DNA of 64,000 nucleotides from Xenorhabdus griffiniae (GTDB lineage Bacteria > Pseudomonadota > Gammaproteobacteria > Enterobacterales > Enterobacteriaceae): assembly GCF_037265215.1 (NCBI RefSeq), contig NZ_CP147737.1, positions 4,558,001-4,622,000 of the forward strand. The letters run 5' to 3'. The translations under genes were made by a program, and so were the position numbers. This document shows, piece by piece, positions 50,315 to 62,062 of the stretch; within the stretch, counting starts at the first letter, position 1; every line of letters begins with the position of its first letter. The notes beneath the pieces are model-generated. The model was not told the DNA's origin. It did not search any database and saw only the letters and a program-made list of their open reading frames with translations.

Positions 50315-50339
50315 AAAGGGCGCAATGATCGCCCTTTTT
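50315..50339. terminator. Bidirectional terminator between rraA and zapB
   Basis: AAAGGGCG and CGCCCTTTTT with a 7-base loop between two convergent genes. Confidence 0.88.
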
Positions 50340-50359
50340 CAGCTAAGCCATTGGATACC

Positions 50360-50602
50360 TTATTGTACATCTTCCATCTTACCCAACAGTGTGCGTAAGC
50401 GTTCTTGCCATGCCGATTGTTCTTGTTTGAGCTGCTCATTTTCACGTACCAGAGAATCACGGCTATCTGCCATATTCTGGACATCCTGAGATAAAACGGC
50501 ATTCTTTTCTTTTAATTCTTCAATTTCCATTTGCAGCAAAGTGATGGTATCAATCGCCTGCTGAACTTTAGATTCTAGCTTCTCAAAAACTTCAAATGAC
50601 AT
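50360..50602 (-). CDS. zapB: Cell-division factor ZapB
   Basis: An 80-residue, entirely coiled-coil protein ([20 protein letters not shown] with continuing heptads rich in Glu, Gln and Leu) that links the Z ring, through ZapA, to MatP and the chromosome terminus. Size and sequence match E. coli ZapB. Convergent with rraA. Confidence 0.96.
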   Translation of the reverse strand: MSFEVFEKLESKVQQAIDTITLLQMEIEELKEKNAVLSQDVQNMADSRDSLVRENEQLKQEQSAWQERLRTLLGKMEDVQ

Positions 50603-50715
50603 TCTAAGGCCCCTCTTGTAAGCAATGTTGTTGATTGTATTTAGCCTATTAACATCTGTCTAGTTTCATCCTTGCAATGTGCGGCATAACGCGAAATATA
50701 ATGACCAAACCCAAA

Positions 50716-50731
50716 TGTCTGTAAGATCACA
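50716..50731. promoter_or_regulatory. CRP site upstream of glpF
   Basis: TGTCT-N6-TCACA within a symmetrical AAA...TTT context matches the 22-bp CRP consensus at most positions. It lies about 190 bp before glpF. E. coli glpFK is CRP-activated and GlpR-repressed; GlpR operators probably lie in the AT-rich 50760-50860 stretch but I could not fix them. The whole 50603-50918 gap contains no gene. Confidence 0.72.
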
Positions 50732-50918
50732 TTTCCAAGCTCAATAAAACTGCAAATAAATGCGAATTCGCTCATTTTGTTGACGCAACACGCAGATTTC
50801 AATTTCGCTATTTCTCGTTTACGCGCATTAACGATAAATTCACAGACACCTTTTTCTTAACACATAAGAAATGACTAATAATTAATCTCTTCCCTGTACT
50901 TTTTTATAGGATATAGAA

Positions 50919-51716
50919 ATGAGCCAGACCACAACTCCAACCTTATCAGGTCAATGCATTTCCGAATTTCTCGGTACTGCGTTGCTCGTTTTTTTTGGCT
51001 TAGGCTGTGTTGCTGCTGCCCGAATCGCCGGAGCACAACTGGGTTTATGGGAAATCAGCATTATCTGGGGCTTTGGTGTTGCCCTGGCAGTTTATCTCAC
51101 TGCCGGCATTTCAGGCGCACATCTTAACCCCGCAGTGACCATTGCATTATGCCTATTTGCCAATTTTGACAGAAAAAAAGTGCTACCTTATATCATTGCC
51201 CAAATGCTCGGTGGCTTTGTCGCGGCACTCATTATCTACATGATGTATTACAACCTGTTCCTCGATTATGAGCAAGTCCACAACATCGTTCGCGGCTCGC
51301 AGGAAAGCCTCTTTACTGCGGGGGTTTTCTCCACTTACCCCGCTGCCCAGATCTCCGTGTTTCATGCGTTTATCGTTGAAGTTATTATCGCGGCCGTTCT
51401 GTTATGCCTGATCCTGTCCCTGACCGATGATGGTAATGGCATCCCACGAGGACCATTAGCACCTTTGTTAATCGGGATTCTTATTGCGGTTATCGGTGGC
51501 TCGTTTGGCCCACTGACTGGATTTGCCCTGAACCCAGCCCGTGATTTCGGCCCCAAATTAGTTGCTTACTTGACCGGCTGGGGAGACATTGCCCTAACCG
51601 GAGGCCGAGATATTCCTTATTGCCTTGTTCCGTTGGTAGCCCCTATCGTTGGCGCGATTTTAGGTGCTTTTGGCTACCGCAAACTGATTACTCGCCATTT
51701 ACCGCGCGAGATTTAA
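50919..51716 (+). CDS. glpF: Glycerol facilitator GlpF (aquaglyceroporin)
   Basis: A 265-residue inner-membrane channel for glycerol with six helices and two half-helices. Both NPA boxes are present, GAHLNPAVTIAL and FALNPARDFGPK, the Asp after the second NPAR being the mark of aquaglyceroporins as opposed to water channels. Slightly shorter than the 281-residue E. coli protein. First gene of the glpF-glpK operon. Confidence 0.96.
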   Translation: MSQTTTPTLSGQCISEFLGTALLVFFGLGCVAAARIAGAQLGLWEISIIWGFGVALAVYLTAGISGAHLNPAVTIALCLFANFDRKKVLPYIIAQMLGGFVAALIIYMMYYNLFLDYEQVHNIVRGSQESLFTAGVFSTYPAAQISVFHAFIVEVIIAAVLLCLILSLTDDGNGIPRGPLAPLLIGILIAVIGGSFGPLTGFALNPARDFGPKLVAYLTGWGDIALTGGRDIPYCLVPLVAPIVGAILGAFGYRKLITRHLPREI

Positions 51717-51725
51717 AATACATAA

Positions 51726-53264
<1,539 letters not shown>

Positions 53265-53292
53265 CCGCAAGATATTGAGCAAGTGAGATAAA

Positions 53293-53328
53293 GGCTCTGG
53301 CATCTAAGATTGTTGCCAGAGCTTTTTT
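53293..53328 (+). terminator. Terminator of glpFK
   Basis: GCTCTGGCA and TGCCAGAGC flank an 11-base loop, followed by TTTTTT. Confidence 0.88.
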
Positions 53329-53342
53329 AAACACTATCGTTT

Positions 53343-54530
53343 CTACAAAGCCGTATGTTCTTGACGCTGGAACCGCTGTGAAATAGGCAGCCAACAAAAC
53401 AAAATCAACAATGACATGGAAAACATCAACATCCCAACACTAAATTGGCTATTTTGCGGTAGCATCGCCGACAGCCATGTTGCCACACCTGAACCGACAT
53501 TCTGTAATCCCCCGACCAAAGCACCCGCTGCTCCTGCCAGATAAGGGAAGGGTTCCATCGCTCCCGTCGTTGCGAGTGGGAACAACATACCTGCGCCAAA
53601 AAAGAACAATGCAGCCGGTATCAACAAGGTCCAGATATTCATGATGCCAAACCAACCAGGCAACCACATCAAGATACCCGCCAGCAAGCAACAGGTCACA
53701 GAGCGCCACATGAGCCGATAAAATGTTTTCCCTTCTCGTCCCGCATACCATGCCCCAAAAAACGCCGCTGGGATTGGCAGAATAAACAAGATGCTAACTG
53801 TCAGGCTATCCAACCCCAAAACAGCGCCCATCAATACACCGCTACTGGCTTCAAAAACGGCAATCCCAGCCAGACCACCCACCAACATGATCAGGTAAGA
53901 AACAAAAGAACCCTGCGAGAGTAATTGGTGGAAAGAAACCAGCATCGTGCTATGTGCAGTCCCTGTGGGACGAGTCTCCGGTAAATGCCGGGCCAGTAAG
54001 AAAGCAACGACAGCCCCTAACATCAATAGAAATAAGTAGCAGGATCGCCAACCAAAATAGTGAGCAATCATTCCGCCAATCATGGGAGCGGCCAGAGGAC
54101 TAACCAATATAGCCATATTCAGCAAGCTATTGGCATAACGTAACGTCATGCCAGTATATAAATCCCGCGGCATAGTACGCACCATTACGCCTGCCACGCC
54201 AGTGCCCAATCCCTGTAATGCACTCGCAATCACCAGTACCAGCAAGTTTGGAGCAAACAGGGCACATATCGTTGCCCCCAGATAAATCGACATGCCGACC
54301 AAAATTACAGGACGACGTCCCACCTTGTCAGATAGCGGCCCATAAAAAAGTTGTGAAAATCCGTAAGAAAACAGATATGCCGCCATCACCTGCTGAACTT
54401 CTCCCGCTGGTTTATTAAGATCACTTGCCATATCAGCAATAACTGGTACATAGATTGTTTGCGTCATCTGCCCTACAGCGGCCAGGGCAATTAACATCAA
54501 CAATAAATTAAAGTGTTCTATTTTTTTCAT
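53343..54530 (-). CDS. emrD: EmrD-type multidrug efflux transporter (MFS)
   Basis: A 395-residue, 12-helix drug:H+ antiporter of the DHA1 family. MFS motif A is visible as GPLSDKVGRRPV (about 64-75), and the N-terminal TIYVPVIADMA resembles E. coli EmrD (394 residues). In E. coli emrD lies elsewhere; here it separates glpK and fpr. Exports amphipathic compounds in E. coli; substrates here are unknown. Confidence 0.9.
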   Translation of the reverse strand: MKKIEHFNLLLMLIALAAVGQMTQTIYVPVIADMASDLNKPAGEVQQVMAAYLFSYGFSQLFYGPLSDKVGRRPVILVGMSIYLGATICALFAPNLLVLVIASALQGLGTGVAGVMVRTMPRDLYTGMTLRYANSLLNMAILVSPLAAPMIGGMIAHYFGWRSCYLFLLMLGAVVAFLLARHLPETRPTGTAHSTMLVSFHQLLSQGSFVSYLIMLVGGLAGIAVFEASSGVLMGAVLGLDSLTVSILFILPIPAAFFGAWYAGREGKTFYRLMWRSVTCCLLAGILMWLPGWFGIMNIWTLLIPAALFFFGAGMLFPLATTGAMEPFPYLAGAAGALVGGLQNVGSGVATWLSAMLPQNSQFSVGMLMFSMSLLILFCWLPISQRFQRQEHTAL

Positions 54531-54612
54531 CGCACTTTATTCAACCACTCATTACAAACAGCCATAGTGAACCCCTCAAGCCCTTAATAAAGAACCTGAT
54601 AATTAACTTCAC

Positions 54613-54716
54613 TATACCAATCGCCTTTCAAGATGCGTCTTATATCTCCCCGCTAGCGGGGAGATATAAACAATCACCTTGATTTGCAAGCTGCAACTTG
54701 GAGTTGGGTTGGTATA
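54613..54716. repeat. TATACC-ended palindromic repeat, copy 3
   Basis: A 104-bp version bounded by TATACCAATCGCCTTTCAAG and TTGGAGTTGGGTTGGTATA, with one internal hairpin TATATCTCCCCGCTAGCGGGGAGATATA-like (pieces TCTCCCCGC and GCGGGGAGA). Same family as 2158-2323 and 37417-37486. It occupies part of the emrD-fpr gap, whose remaining AT-rich portion to 54946 should hold the fpr promoter. Confidence 0.78.
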
Positions 54717-54946
54717 GATAGATCATTTGGTAAATCTATATTTTTTCTTTGCAGTATACAATTTTATATGAAGAAAAAATTACAGATATATCACCCATAT
54801 ATGTCAATAAAAATGTACATATTAGACCATGATATTGGCAAAAACCCAGTTAATCGAACTGTAACACGTAATCGATAATTCTATCTCATGTAATCACGTA
54901 GAATCGTTACAAAAAATCATCAATTTGTGTAGAGAGGTTAATCGTA

Positions 54947-55693
54947 ATGACAAACTGGGTTACAGGAAAAGTTACCGACATAACCAACTGGACTGATTCG
55001 CTTTTCAGCATCAAAATTCATGCACCAATAGAAAAATTCACTGCCGGACAATTTGCAAAACTTGCCCTAAAAATTGGGGAGGAACGTATCCAACGGGCTT
55101 ATTCCTATGTCAACGCTCCCGATGACAATAATCTGGAATTTTATTTGGTTACCGTTCCTGAAGGAAAACTCAGTCCTCGATTGGCTGCACTAAAAATTGG
55201 TGATGAATTACTGGTAACAGAGAAAGCGGCTGGTTTTTTCGTTCTTGATGAGATCCCTGACTGCCAAACACTCTGGATGCTTTCCACTGGCACCGCTATT
55301 GGACCTTACCTTTCCATCCTCCAGCAAGGAACCGATCTGGAACGATTCGAAAATATCGTTTTGGTTCATGCTGCCAGATGGGGAACGGATTTAAGCTATT
55401 TACCGATGATGCAAGAATTAGAGAAAAAATTTCAGGGTAAACTGAGAATACAGACCATCGTCAGCCGAGAAAAATGGCCAAATTCACTTATGGGCAGAAT
55501 TCCAGCATTAATTGAAAATGGCGAATTGGAATCGGCTGTTGGTTTACCCATTCAGGCAGAAAACAGCCATGTCATGCTGTGCGGGAATCCCCAAATGGTC
55601 AGGGATACCCAGCAACTACTAAAAGAGCAGCGTAATATGGCAAAACATCTGCGTCGTAAACCAGGCCATATCACCAGCGAGCAATACTGGTAA
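54947..55693 (+). CDS. fpr: Ferredoxin/flavodoxin-NADP+ reductase
   Basis: A 248-residue FAD enzyme passing electrons between NADPH and flavodoxin or ferredoxin; in E. coli it is part of the SoxRS response. FAD-binding RAYSYVN (near 50-56) and the NADP-binding LSTGTAIGPYLS (near 108-119) are clear, and the C-terminal EQYW aligns with the E. coli end (EHYW). Preceded by an AGAGAGG ribosome site. I could not identify a certain SoxS box. Confidence 0.96.
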   Translation: MTNWVTGKVTDITNWTDSLFSIKIHAPIEKFTAGQFAKLALKIGEERIQRAYSYVNAPDDNNLEFYLVTVPEGKLSPRLAALKIGDELLVTEKAAGFFVLDEIPDCQTLWMLSTGTAIGPYLSILQQGTDLERFENIVLVHAARWGTDLSYLPMMQELEKKFQGKLRIQTIVSREKWPNSLMGRIPALIENGELESAVGLPIQAENSHVMLCGNPQMVRDTQQLLKEQRNMAKHLRRKPGHITSEQYW

Positions 55694-56128
55694 TCAGTTT
55701 TCCTTGGCAGAAATATAATCAACCGTTTCTGCCATCTCACCAAAACGATTAGCGCCTTCTGTACCACGGAATACACCACAATCCAATATCATCATGACAA
55801 AAATCAGGGTTGGAACAAAACGACCAATTCCCCACTGCCATATTGGTGCCATTGCGTTCCAGTCAAGGGACAACAATATCCAGGCCAGTACACATAGTAA
55901 CATCCAGCCACCCCGTTTATTCCGGTCATGCAGGCGCTTCGAAAAAATTGCCGCAGTTGGATACAATAGCAAAGCAACACCGACCGCCGCATAATTCATG
56001 GGGAGGAGATCCATTCCATGCAGTGTCAGAAGGATAAAGATCAAGGCGAAACAAATAGCTATGCCGATCCAAAACTCTCGCCTTCCAATTCGGCCTTTGA
56101 ATGAAAATCCCCATTGTTGTAATGTCAT
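55694..56128 (-). CDS. yiiR: DUF805 inner-membrane protein (YiiR-like)
   Basis: A 144-residue membrane protein with four predicted helices and the DUF805 start FKGRIGRREFWIG and KRLHDRNKRGGW. The function of this family is not known. Its stop abuts that of fpr and it is convergent to fpr and divergent from the next gene, as in E. coli around fpr-yiiR-yiiQ-tpiA. Confidence 0.88.
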   Translation of the reverse strand: MTLQQWGFSFKGRIGRREFWIGIAICFALIFILLTLHGMDLLPMNYAAVGVALLLYPTAAIFSKRLHDRNKRGGWMLLCVLAWILLSLDWNAMAPIWQWGIGRFVPTLIFVMMILDCGVFRGTEGANRFGEMAETVDYISAKEN

Positions 56129-56187
56129 GTACTCTTTTCCAATTGTGGATGCTGTTTTTCCAGGATTTAACTCAGTGAGTAATTAAA

Positions 56188-56808
56188 ATGAAAACAGGCA
56201 TAAATAAACTTCTGGTGACAATTTTAATCGCTTTTAGCATCGGTTTACCATTCTCAGCCGCTGCCGATGAGTCTTCAGTCACACCAGAAATAAACTCACC
56301 GTTAATGTATCTGCTGCCAGATTCCCCTACTTTCGAAGACACCATCCCTGTCTTTCGGGAGAAATTCAACAAAAAACACCCGGATACTCCTCTGTACGAA
56401 TATCGGGTGATTGCAAGCACAGATATTTCTCAACCTTTCATCCGTGCCGCCAGTAAAATCAATGACAAAATTTACTCTTCAGCGGTACTGGAACGAGGCA
56501 GCGAAAAAATTAAAAGTCTGCAAATTACCTTGCTGCCATCACAAAATAAACGAGAAGATGAACAAAACCGTATACTGGCAAAGCAATATATCACAGCCCT
56601 GATCAGCCAATTCGAACCGACCTTTTCTCCTGAACAAGCCAACATTCAATTGGAAAGGCTTTTGCAGACAGCAGAAAACCGAACTGCTTTCAGTCAAAAA
56701 ATGGGAGCAATGCGCTATATCATCGTAAACAGCAGCGAAAATATAATGACCTTCGCAATTGAACCGATTAAGCTATCGTTATCTGACACAGCAGCAAATG
56801 AAAATTAG
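56188..56808 (+). CDS. yiiQ: DUF1454 periplasmic protein (YiiQ-like)
   Basis: A 206-residue exported protein: signal peptide MKTGINKLLVTILIAFSIGL ending near AAA (residue about 27), then a soluble domain with FEDTIPVFREKFNKKHPDTPL. It corresponds by position and length to E. coli YiiQ beside tpiA. No function is established. Confidence 0.85.
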   Translation: MKTGINKLLVTILIAFSIGLPFSAAADESSVTPEINSPLMYLLPDSPTFEDTIPVFREKFNKKHPDTPLYEYRVIASTDISQPFIRAASKINDKIYSSAVLERGSEKIKSLQITLLPSQNKREDEQNRILAKQYITALISQFEPTFSPEQANIQLERLLQTAENRTAFSQKMGAMRYIIVNSSENIMTFAIEPIKLSLSDTAANEN

Positions 56809-56952
56809 TGACACAACGCAGAGCTATTCGCGTTGATGATCTTTATACTGTCGGGATTCCACTTACAGGGAATGACACCACCATAATGTCATTCAAAGAA
56901 AGAATATTCATTCAGTTCGCAATTTGATTATTTTCTGGTTGGAGGGAAAAAT

Positions 56953-57720
56953 ATGCGACATCCATTAGTTATGGGTAACTGGAAATTAAATGGCAGTACC
57001 CACATGGTTAACGACCTGATTGCAGGCCTGCGTAAAGAACTGAGCAACGTTGACGGCTGTGACGTCGCTATCGCACCACCAACAGTTTATGTTTCTCTGG
57101 CAAAAAATGCCCTGGCTGGTAGCCGTATCGCTCTGGGTGCACAAGATACTGGCGTCAATCTTTCTGGTGCCTTTACGGGCGAAACCTCCGCAGAAATGCT
57201 GAAAGACGTCGGGGCAAAATATATCATTATCGGCCACTCTGAACGCCGCACTTACCACAAAGAAAGCGACGAATTCATCGCGAAGAAATTCGCAATCCTG
57301 AAAGAGCAAGGCTTGATCCCTGTCCTGTGCATTGGCGAAACTGAACAAGAAAATGAAGCCGGTCAGACTGAAGCTGTTTGCGCGCGACAAATCGATGCCG
57401 TTCTCAACACGCTGGGCGCGGAAGCATTCAAAGATACGGTTATTGCTTATGAGCCAGTTTGGGCAATCGGCACAGGCAAATCCGCCACACCTGCTCAGGC
57501 TCAGGCCATCCATAAATTTATCCGTGACCATATCGCCAAACAGGATGCAGCTATCGCTGAACAGGTCATTATTCAATATGGCGGTTCAGTTAACGCCAGC
57601 AATGCAGCAGAGCTGTTCACCCAACCGGATATCGACGGTGCTCTGGTCGGTGGCGCATCACTGAAAGCTGATGCCTTTGCTGTTATCGTAAAAGCCGCAG
57701 CAGAAGCGAAAAAAGCGTAA
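56953..57720 (+). CDS. tpiA: Triosephosphate isomerase
   Basis: Interconverts dihydroxyacetone phosphate and glyceraldehyde 3-phosphate. It has 255 residues; catalytic Lys in GNWKLNG (K11), His in IGHSERR (near 96) and Glu in [11 protein letters not shown] (near 168) are present, as is the GGSV/VGGASL phosphate loop. A strong GGAGGG ribosome site precedes the start. Confidence 0.98.
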   Translation: MRHPLVMGNWKLNGSTHMVNDLIAGLRKELSNVDGCDVAIAPPTVYVSLAKNALAGSRIALGAQDTGVNLSGAFTGETSAEMLKDVGAKYIIIGHSERRTYHKESDEFIAKKFAILKEQGLIPVLCIGETEQENEAGQTEAVCARQIDAVLNTLGAEAFKDTVIAYEPVWAIGTGKSATPAQAQAIHKFIRDHIAKQDAAIAEQVIIQYGGSVNASNAAELFTQPDIDGALVGGASLKADAFAVIVKAAAEAKKA

Positions 57721-57737
57721 GCTTTTAATCAAGACAG

Positions 57738-57770
57738 AACCGCCACGCAGTATCACTTGTGGCGGTTTTC
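57738..57770. terminator. Terminator between tpiA and sbp
   Basis: AACCGCCAC and GTGGCGGTT pair around a 12-base loop, followed by TTTT. Lies between convergent genes. Confidence 0.85.
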
Positions 57771-57791
57771 TATCCAAAATGAGTTTAATGA

Positions 57792-58793
57792 TTAACGCCG
57801 GATAATGTCGTCAAATGTTCCGCCTGTGGCAAAATGTTTTTTCTGAGCGTTCTCCCAACCACCAAAAACCTCATCAATCGTAAAAAGCTTCAAATCAGGA
57901 AAAACCGCGTGGTATTTTTCTGCAATTGCTTTATCACGAGGACGATAATAGTTTCTGGCGGCAATCTCCTGCCCAACCGGAGAATAAAGATATTTCAGAT
58001 ATGCTGTTGCCAGCTCACGCGTTCCTCGCTTATCAACCACCTTATCGACAACAGAAACCGTTGGCTCTGCCAGAATAGAAATGCTCGGCGTCACAATTTC
58101 AAACTTGCCCTTGTCCAACGCATTAATTGCCAGTAACGCTTCGTTTTCCCAGGCAATCAATACATCACCAATTCCGCGCTCCACAAACGTATTCGTTGCA
58201 CCGCGTGCGCCGGAATCCAGCACTTCAACATTTTTATAAAGTGCTTTCACGAATTCTTTAGCTTTAGCCTGATCTTGGTTGTTATGCGCCAGACCATATC
58301 CCCAGGCAGCCAGATAATTCCAACGTGCTCCACCAGAAGTTTTCGGATTCGGCGTAACCACCGCAACATCTGGACGAATTAAATCCGACCAATCCTTTAT
58401 CTGTTTAGGGTTTCCTTTTCTCACTAAAAAGACAATGGTTGATGTATAAGGTGCTGAATTATCTGGCAGGCGCTGAATCCAATTCTTATCAATGCGCCCA
58501 TGCTCTGCAATGGCATTCACATCATAAGCCAGTGCCAACGTCACAACATCCGCCTGAAGACCATTGATAACAGAAGTTGCTTGCTTGCCTGAACCGCCAT
58601 GTGATTGGCGGATTTTTACATCATCCCCCGTTTTGTTATGCCAGTATTCGCGGAATGCCTCATCATACTGCTGGTAAAATTCACGTGTCGGATCATAGGA
58701 GACGTTCAATAATTGCCGCTCTTTTGCCCATGCACTGTTGGTTATCGCCAACGCCACCAAGAATAACGCCGATACCACATACTCTTTTGTCAT
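57792..58793 (-). CDS. sbp: Periplasmic sulfate-binding protein
   Basis: Delivers sulfate to the CysUWA ABC transporter. The chosen start [20 protein letters not shown] gives a normal signal peptide ending at SAWAKE and 333 residues; a GTG 39 bp upstream (58832) would add a basic stretch and is less likely. The conserved [14 protein letters not shown] and [14 protein letters not shown] segments bind sulfate. In E. coli the cdh gene lies between sbp and tpiA; here it is absent. Confidence 0.95.
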   Translation of the reverse strand: MTKEYVVSALFLVALAITNSAWAKERQLLNVSYDPTREFYQQYDEAFREYWHNKTGDDVKIRQSHGGSGKQATSVINGLQADVVTLALAYDVNAIAEHGRIDKNWIQRLPDNSAPYTSTIVFLVRKGNPKQIKDWSDLIRPDVAVVTPNPKTSGGARWNYLAAWGYGLAHNNQDQAKAKEFVKALYKNVEVLDSGARGATNTFVERGIGDVLIAWENEALLAINALDKGKFEIVTPSISILAEPTVSVVDKVVDKRGTRELATAYLKYLYSPVGQEIAARNYYRPRDKAIAEKYHAVFPDLKLFTIDEVFGGWENAQKKHFATGGTFDDIIRR

Positions 58794-58943
58794 CGCCCAT
58801 CTTGAGCCTCTATTTATACCCCTTGCATCCACGATAATATTTCCCCTAAGTTATTATGATTTCTCCATAAAAACTGACAGAAAGTGTTATGACGCAGAAA
58901 TAATTTTAAATTTCTGCTTATGCATAAGAAGAATATGAGGAAC

Positions 58944-58970
58944 GAGACAGCCAGAGCATATGGCTGTCTC
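58944..58970 (-). terminator. Hairpin downstream of pfkA
   Basis: GAGACAGCC and GGCTGTCTC form a perfect 9-bp stem with a 9-base loop just after the pfkA stop. The T run is weak (GTTCC), so termination may be partial. Confidence 0.6.
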
Positions 58971-58999
58971 CACAAGAGGATCTTACAGATAAGAAAGGA

Positions 59000-59977
59000 T
59001 TAGTAGAGTTTCTTCGCGGTTTCCAGCCACTCTTTCTTAAAGACACGCTGCATATTTTGCACTGCATCAATGATATCGTGATGAACAAGTTTCTCGTTCT
59101 GGATACCAACACAACGACCGCCGTGCCCTTCCAGCAGCAGTTGAACAGAGTATGCCCCCATACGGGAAGCAAGAATGCGGTCATAAGCGACAGGCGCACC
59201 ACCACGCTGGATATGTCCTAATACCGTCGCACGGGTTTCATGGTGGGTTTCTGCCTCAATATATCTCGCCAGCTCAGCGACATCACAAACATGTTCAGTT
59301 ATAGCTACAATCGCGTGACGCTTGCCTTTTTCAATCCCTGCTTTAATTTCAACCAGCAATTCCTCACGATCGAACGGAACTTCATTTTCAGGCAGAACAA
59401 TAAACTCGCATCCACCCGCGATTGCCGCTGACAAAGTTAAATCACCACAATAACGTCCCATCACTTCAACAATCGAAATTCGTTTGTGGGAAGTTGATGT
59501 ATCACGCAAACGGTCAATCGCTTCAACCACCGTTTCTAACGCCGTGAAATAACCAATGGTGTAATCTGTACCCGCAACGTCGTTGTCAATCGTTCCAGGC
59601 AAACCAATACAAGGGAAACCTGCTTCGGTCAGCTTTTTCGCCCCCAAATAAGATCCATCCCCTCCAATCACCACCAACGCATCAATCCCATTTTTGCGCA
59701 TGTTTTCAATAGCAATTTCCCGAACCTTATCATCCCTGAACTCTGGGAAGCGGGCTGATCCCAAAAACGTACCACCGCGGTTAATCATGTCGGAAACACT
59801 AAAGCGATCAAGCTTCTTCATGCGGTTTTCATACAACCCCAGATAGCCATCATAAATACCATAGACTTCCAACCCTTCGGTTAAAGCGGCACGAACAACA
59901 CCACGAATAGCGGCGTTCATGCCAGGCGCATCACCGCCACTCGTTAAGACTCCGATTCTTTTAATCTTGTTGATCAT
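59000..59977 (-). CDS. pfkA: 6-phosphofructokinase I
   Basis: Commits fructose 6-phosphate to glycolysis; allosteric tetramer. From [20 protein letters not shown] it has 325 residues; AGAGGT precedes this start, and the 16-codon upstream extension is rejected. ATP site GGDGSYLGA, catalytic base in [13 protein letters not shown], and the effector/substrate segments [10 protein letters not shown] and GHIQRGG are all conserved. Confidence 0.98.
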   Translation of the reverse strand: MINKIKRIGVLTSGGDAPGMNAAIRGVVRAALTEGLEVYGIYDGYLGLYENRMKKLDRFSVSDMINRGGTFLGSARFPEFRDDKVREIAIENMRKNGIDALVVIGGDGSYLGAKKLTEAGFPCIGLPGTIDNDVAGTDYTIGYFTALETVVEAIDRLRDTSTSHKRISIVEVMGRYCGDLTLSAAIAGGCEFIVLPENEVPFDREELLVEIKAGIEKGKRHAIVAITEHVCDVAELARYIEAETHHETRATVLGHIQRGGAPVAYDRILASRMGAYSVQLLLEGHGGRCVGIQNEKLVHHDIIDAVQNMQRVFKKEWLETAKKLY

Positions 59978-60134
59978 GATGACCTCTGACTTGTAGATAT
60001 AATATTTGAGAAACCTGATTGTCACTGCATTAGCTGAATTGATTCAACTCTAACTATAATACGGAAAAACACCCAGTCTGCATCAAGATTATGTCTGTTT
60101 TTTGATGTTCTTTTGATTATGAATAAATTCCCCT

Positions 60135-61034
60135 TCAATCCCAGCGGTTTTTATGCTCTTCAGACACAACAGAGCAGGGATCTTGGTGAATAATAATATC
60201 GGCACCTGGGAATCTACTCCGCAATTTATTTTCAATCCCATCTGCCAGAGCATGAGCTTGCACCAATGGCAAATTATCATCTATCTCCAGATGGAACTGG
60301 ATAAAACGAGTTGGACCTGATTGACGAGTCCGCAGATCATGTCCACCGGCTATACCTGGATAATTTTGGATGATCTCAATAATCTCCTGTCGCTCTTCAT
60401 CTGGCAAGGCGCGATCAAGCAAAGACTGTACAGCATCATAGCCCATCCGTAACGCACTATAGAGAATATAGCCCCCAATCCCCAAAGCAAAGAGGGCATC
60501 TGCGCGTTTAAAACCATACAGACTCAAAAGCAACGCCAGCAAAATCGCCCCATTCATTAACAGGTCGGATTTATAATGCAGCATATCCGCACGGATTGCC
60601 TGACTTTGCGTTTTACTGATCACCCATTTCTGAAACATGACTAAACATATTGTGGAGACCAAAGCAATGACGATGACCCATATGCCTATCGTCGCGTGTT
60701 CCAATGGCTTAGGGGAATACAGATGCTGGAAGCCGGTCAAAAACAGGAAAATTGCCGAACCAGAAATAAACATACTTTGCGCTAAAGCCGCCAGCGACTC
60801 AGCCTTACCGTGTCCAAAAGTATGTTCTTCATCAGCAGGTTGAAGTGAATAGCGCACAACAAAAAAATTCGTCAAGGAAGCAGCCAAATCAACCAATGAA
60901 TCCACCAGCGCCGCCAATAAACTCACCGATCCCGTCAACCACCAGGCAAAAATTTTCACGATTAACAACACACTCGCCAATACCGTTGCCACCAACGCAG
61001 CGGAACTGACCCATCGCCCATAATTTATATCCAT
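60135..61034 (-). CDS. fieF: Cation-efflux pump FieF (YiiP)
   Basis: A 299-residue cation-diffusion-facilitator that exports iron and zinc in exchange for protons. The membrane zinc site is D45 and D49 ([12 protein letters not shown]) with H and D in [12 protein letters not shown]; the cytoplasmic C-terminal domain has [12 protein letters not shown] and FHLEID typical of the family. It neighbours pfkA as in E. coli, but the cpxP gene expected upstream is missing. Confidence 0.96.
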   Translation of the reverse strand: MDINYGRWVSSAALVATVLASVLLIVKIFAWWLTGSVSLLAALVDSLVDLAASLTNFFVVRYSLQPADEEHTFGHGKAESLAALAQSMFISGSAIFLFLTGFQHLYSPKPLEHATIGIWVIVIALVSTICLVMFQKWVISKTQSQAIRADMLHYKSDLLMNGAILLALLLSLYGFKRADALFALGIGGYILYSALRMGYDAVQSLLDRALPDEERQEIIEIIQNYPGIAGGHDLRTRQSGPTRFIQFHLEIDDNLPLVQAHALADGIENKLRSRFPGADIIIHQDPCSVVSEEHKNRWD

Positions 61035-61365
61035 TGACTACCGCCTTTGGGTTATTCTGTCTCAGGTATAAAAATAGCGCGTTATTCACAGTCCAGTGAA
61101 TCTGAACGGCATTAAGAGGGTTAACATGAAAACGCGGTTTAATGAACTTGACGGCCCTATAAGCTAAAAAATTTCGTTTAAACTCAAGTAAGTTGAGAAA
61201 AATCATAATCATGGTAGGGTAAACAAAAGTGATAAAACCCAGTGTTAATGATTGAAAATCACTCACAATCAGCATCTTGTGATTGGATTTTTCAATGCAA
61301 TAAAACGCAAATGTGATGAAAACCACTGTGGAGAGAGCATGATCCGCTGACCTAGCTCGTTTAAT
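61035..61365. other. Non-coding stretch between fieF and IS1
   Basis: No gene supported. E. coli has cpxP here; no CpxP-like LTxxQ reading was found. A minus-strand open frame runs through it into fieF in another frame, with no recognisable domain. Confidence 0.5.
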
Positions 61366-61391
61366 GGTCATGCTCCCAATAGTTAGATCTG

Positions 61392-61730
61392 TTATGAAAG
61401 ATAGTATTCACGCTCAATGAACGTACCGACCACTTTGTCATGCATCTCTTCGGATTTGGAATAACCTATTGTCTTTCTATTCAGCCTCTTTATCCGGATA
61501 CGAAGCGTAAGATTTGTTCTCTCAATACGTTGGGTAAATTTCTTTCCCGTGAGGTGTTTTTCTTTAGGCAGACAATCGTAAACGGCATAATCATCTGTAC
61601 AGTAAAACCGGATAGTAAAAGGAGACAAGAGAGCCAGCGTTGATTTTTCTTATTACCGACAAAGGACCACTGCTCGTCTATTTCACAAACAAAATGAATC
61701 TCACTGCCCGCAAGCGGCAGCGTAGTTACT
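61392..61730 (-). pseudogene. insB: IS1 InsB transposase, internally deleted and out of frame
   Basis: The N-terminal part reads CEIDEQWSFVGNKKNQRWLS and the C-terminal part, in another frame, LSPFTIRFYCTDDYAVYDCL then KEKHLTGKKFTQRIERTNLTLR. Compared with IS1 InsB about 25-30 residues between QRWL and LLTPF are missing, including the catalytic middle region, so no transposase can be made. Confidence 0.82.
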
Positions 61731-62001
61731 TGTCTTGGTGTGAGCTTTTTAATGTGCGAATGACGGTGTTAATGCCGACGTTCAGAACCCGAGCCGTGTC
61801 CCTAACACCGGCGTTATTCATGTCCATATCAATAATTCGCTCTTTCATACCGGGATGGCAGGCTTGATAGGTATAGTGCAGTTGGAAGGTTTTGCGACAG
61901 GCATAGCAGTGATAACGAGGATGTCCAGTACGTCCTTTTCCATGCCCTTTAACCTCGTCTGTTTTATGACAGTAACGACAAATTACCTCCACTTTAGCCA
62001 T
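61726..62001 (-). CDS. insA: IS1 InsA regulatory protein
   Basis: A 91-residue protein with zinc-finger CRYCHKTDEVKGHGKGRTGH and CYACRKTFQ followed by a helix-turn-helix (NNAGVRDTARVLNVGINTVIR), corresponding to IS1 InsA, which binds the element ends and represses. Intact, but its partner insB is broken. Confidence 0.88.
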   Translation of the reverse strand: MAKVEVICRYCHKTDEVKGHGKGRTGHPRYHCYACRKTFQLHYTYQACHPGMKERIIDMDMNNAGVRDTARVLNVGINTVIRTLKSSHQDK

Positions 62002-62062
62002 ATCTCACCCAGAATAAAAAGTAGGGAGTTTATCACAAGATCTAATCATTGGGAGCATGACC

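Larger units (their letters stand above)
61366..62062. mobile_element. IS1-family element, defective
   Basis: Bounded by inverted repeats GGTCATGCTCCCAATAGTTA at the left and its near-complement TAATCATTGGGAGCATGACC at the right, equivalent to the GGTGATGCTGCCAACTT ends of IS1. The length of 697 bp is about 70 bp short of IS1 because of a deletion in insB. I see no direct target duplication in the flanks (CGTTTAAT versus GCATATCA), suggesting a rearrangement at one side. Confidence 0.85.

Noticed and set aside
60889..61371. 160-codon minus-strand frame upstream of fieF as a possible CpxP
   Set aside because: It overlaps the fieF start in another frame, has no signal peptide or CpxP motif, and no transposase pattern either.
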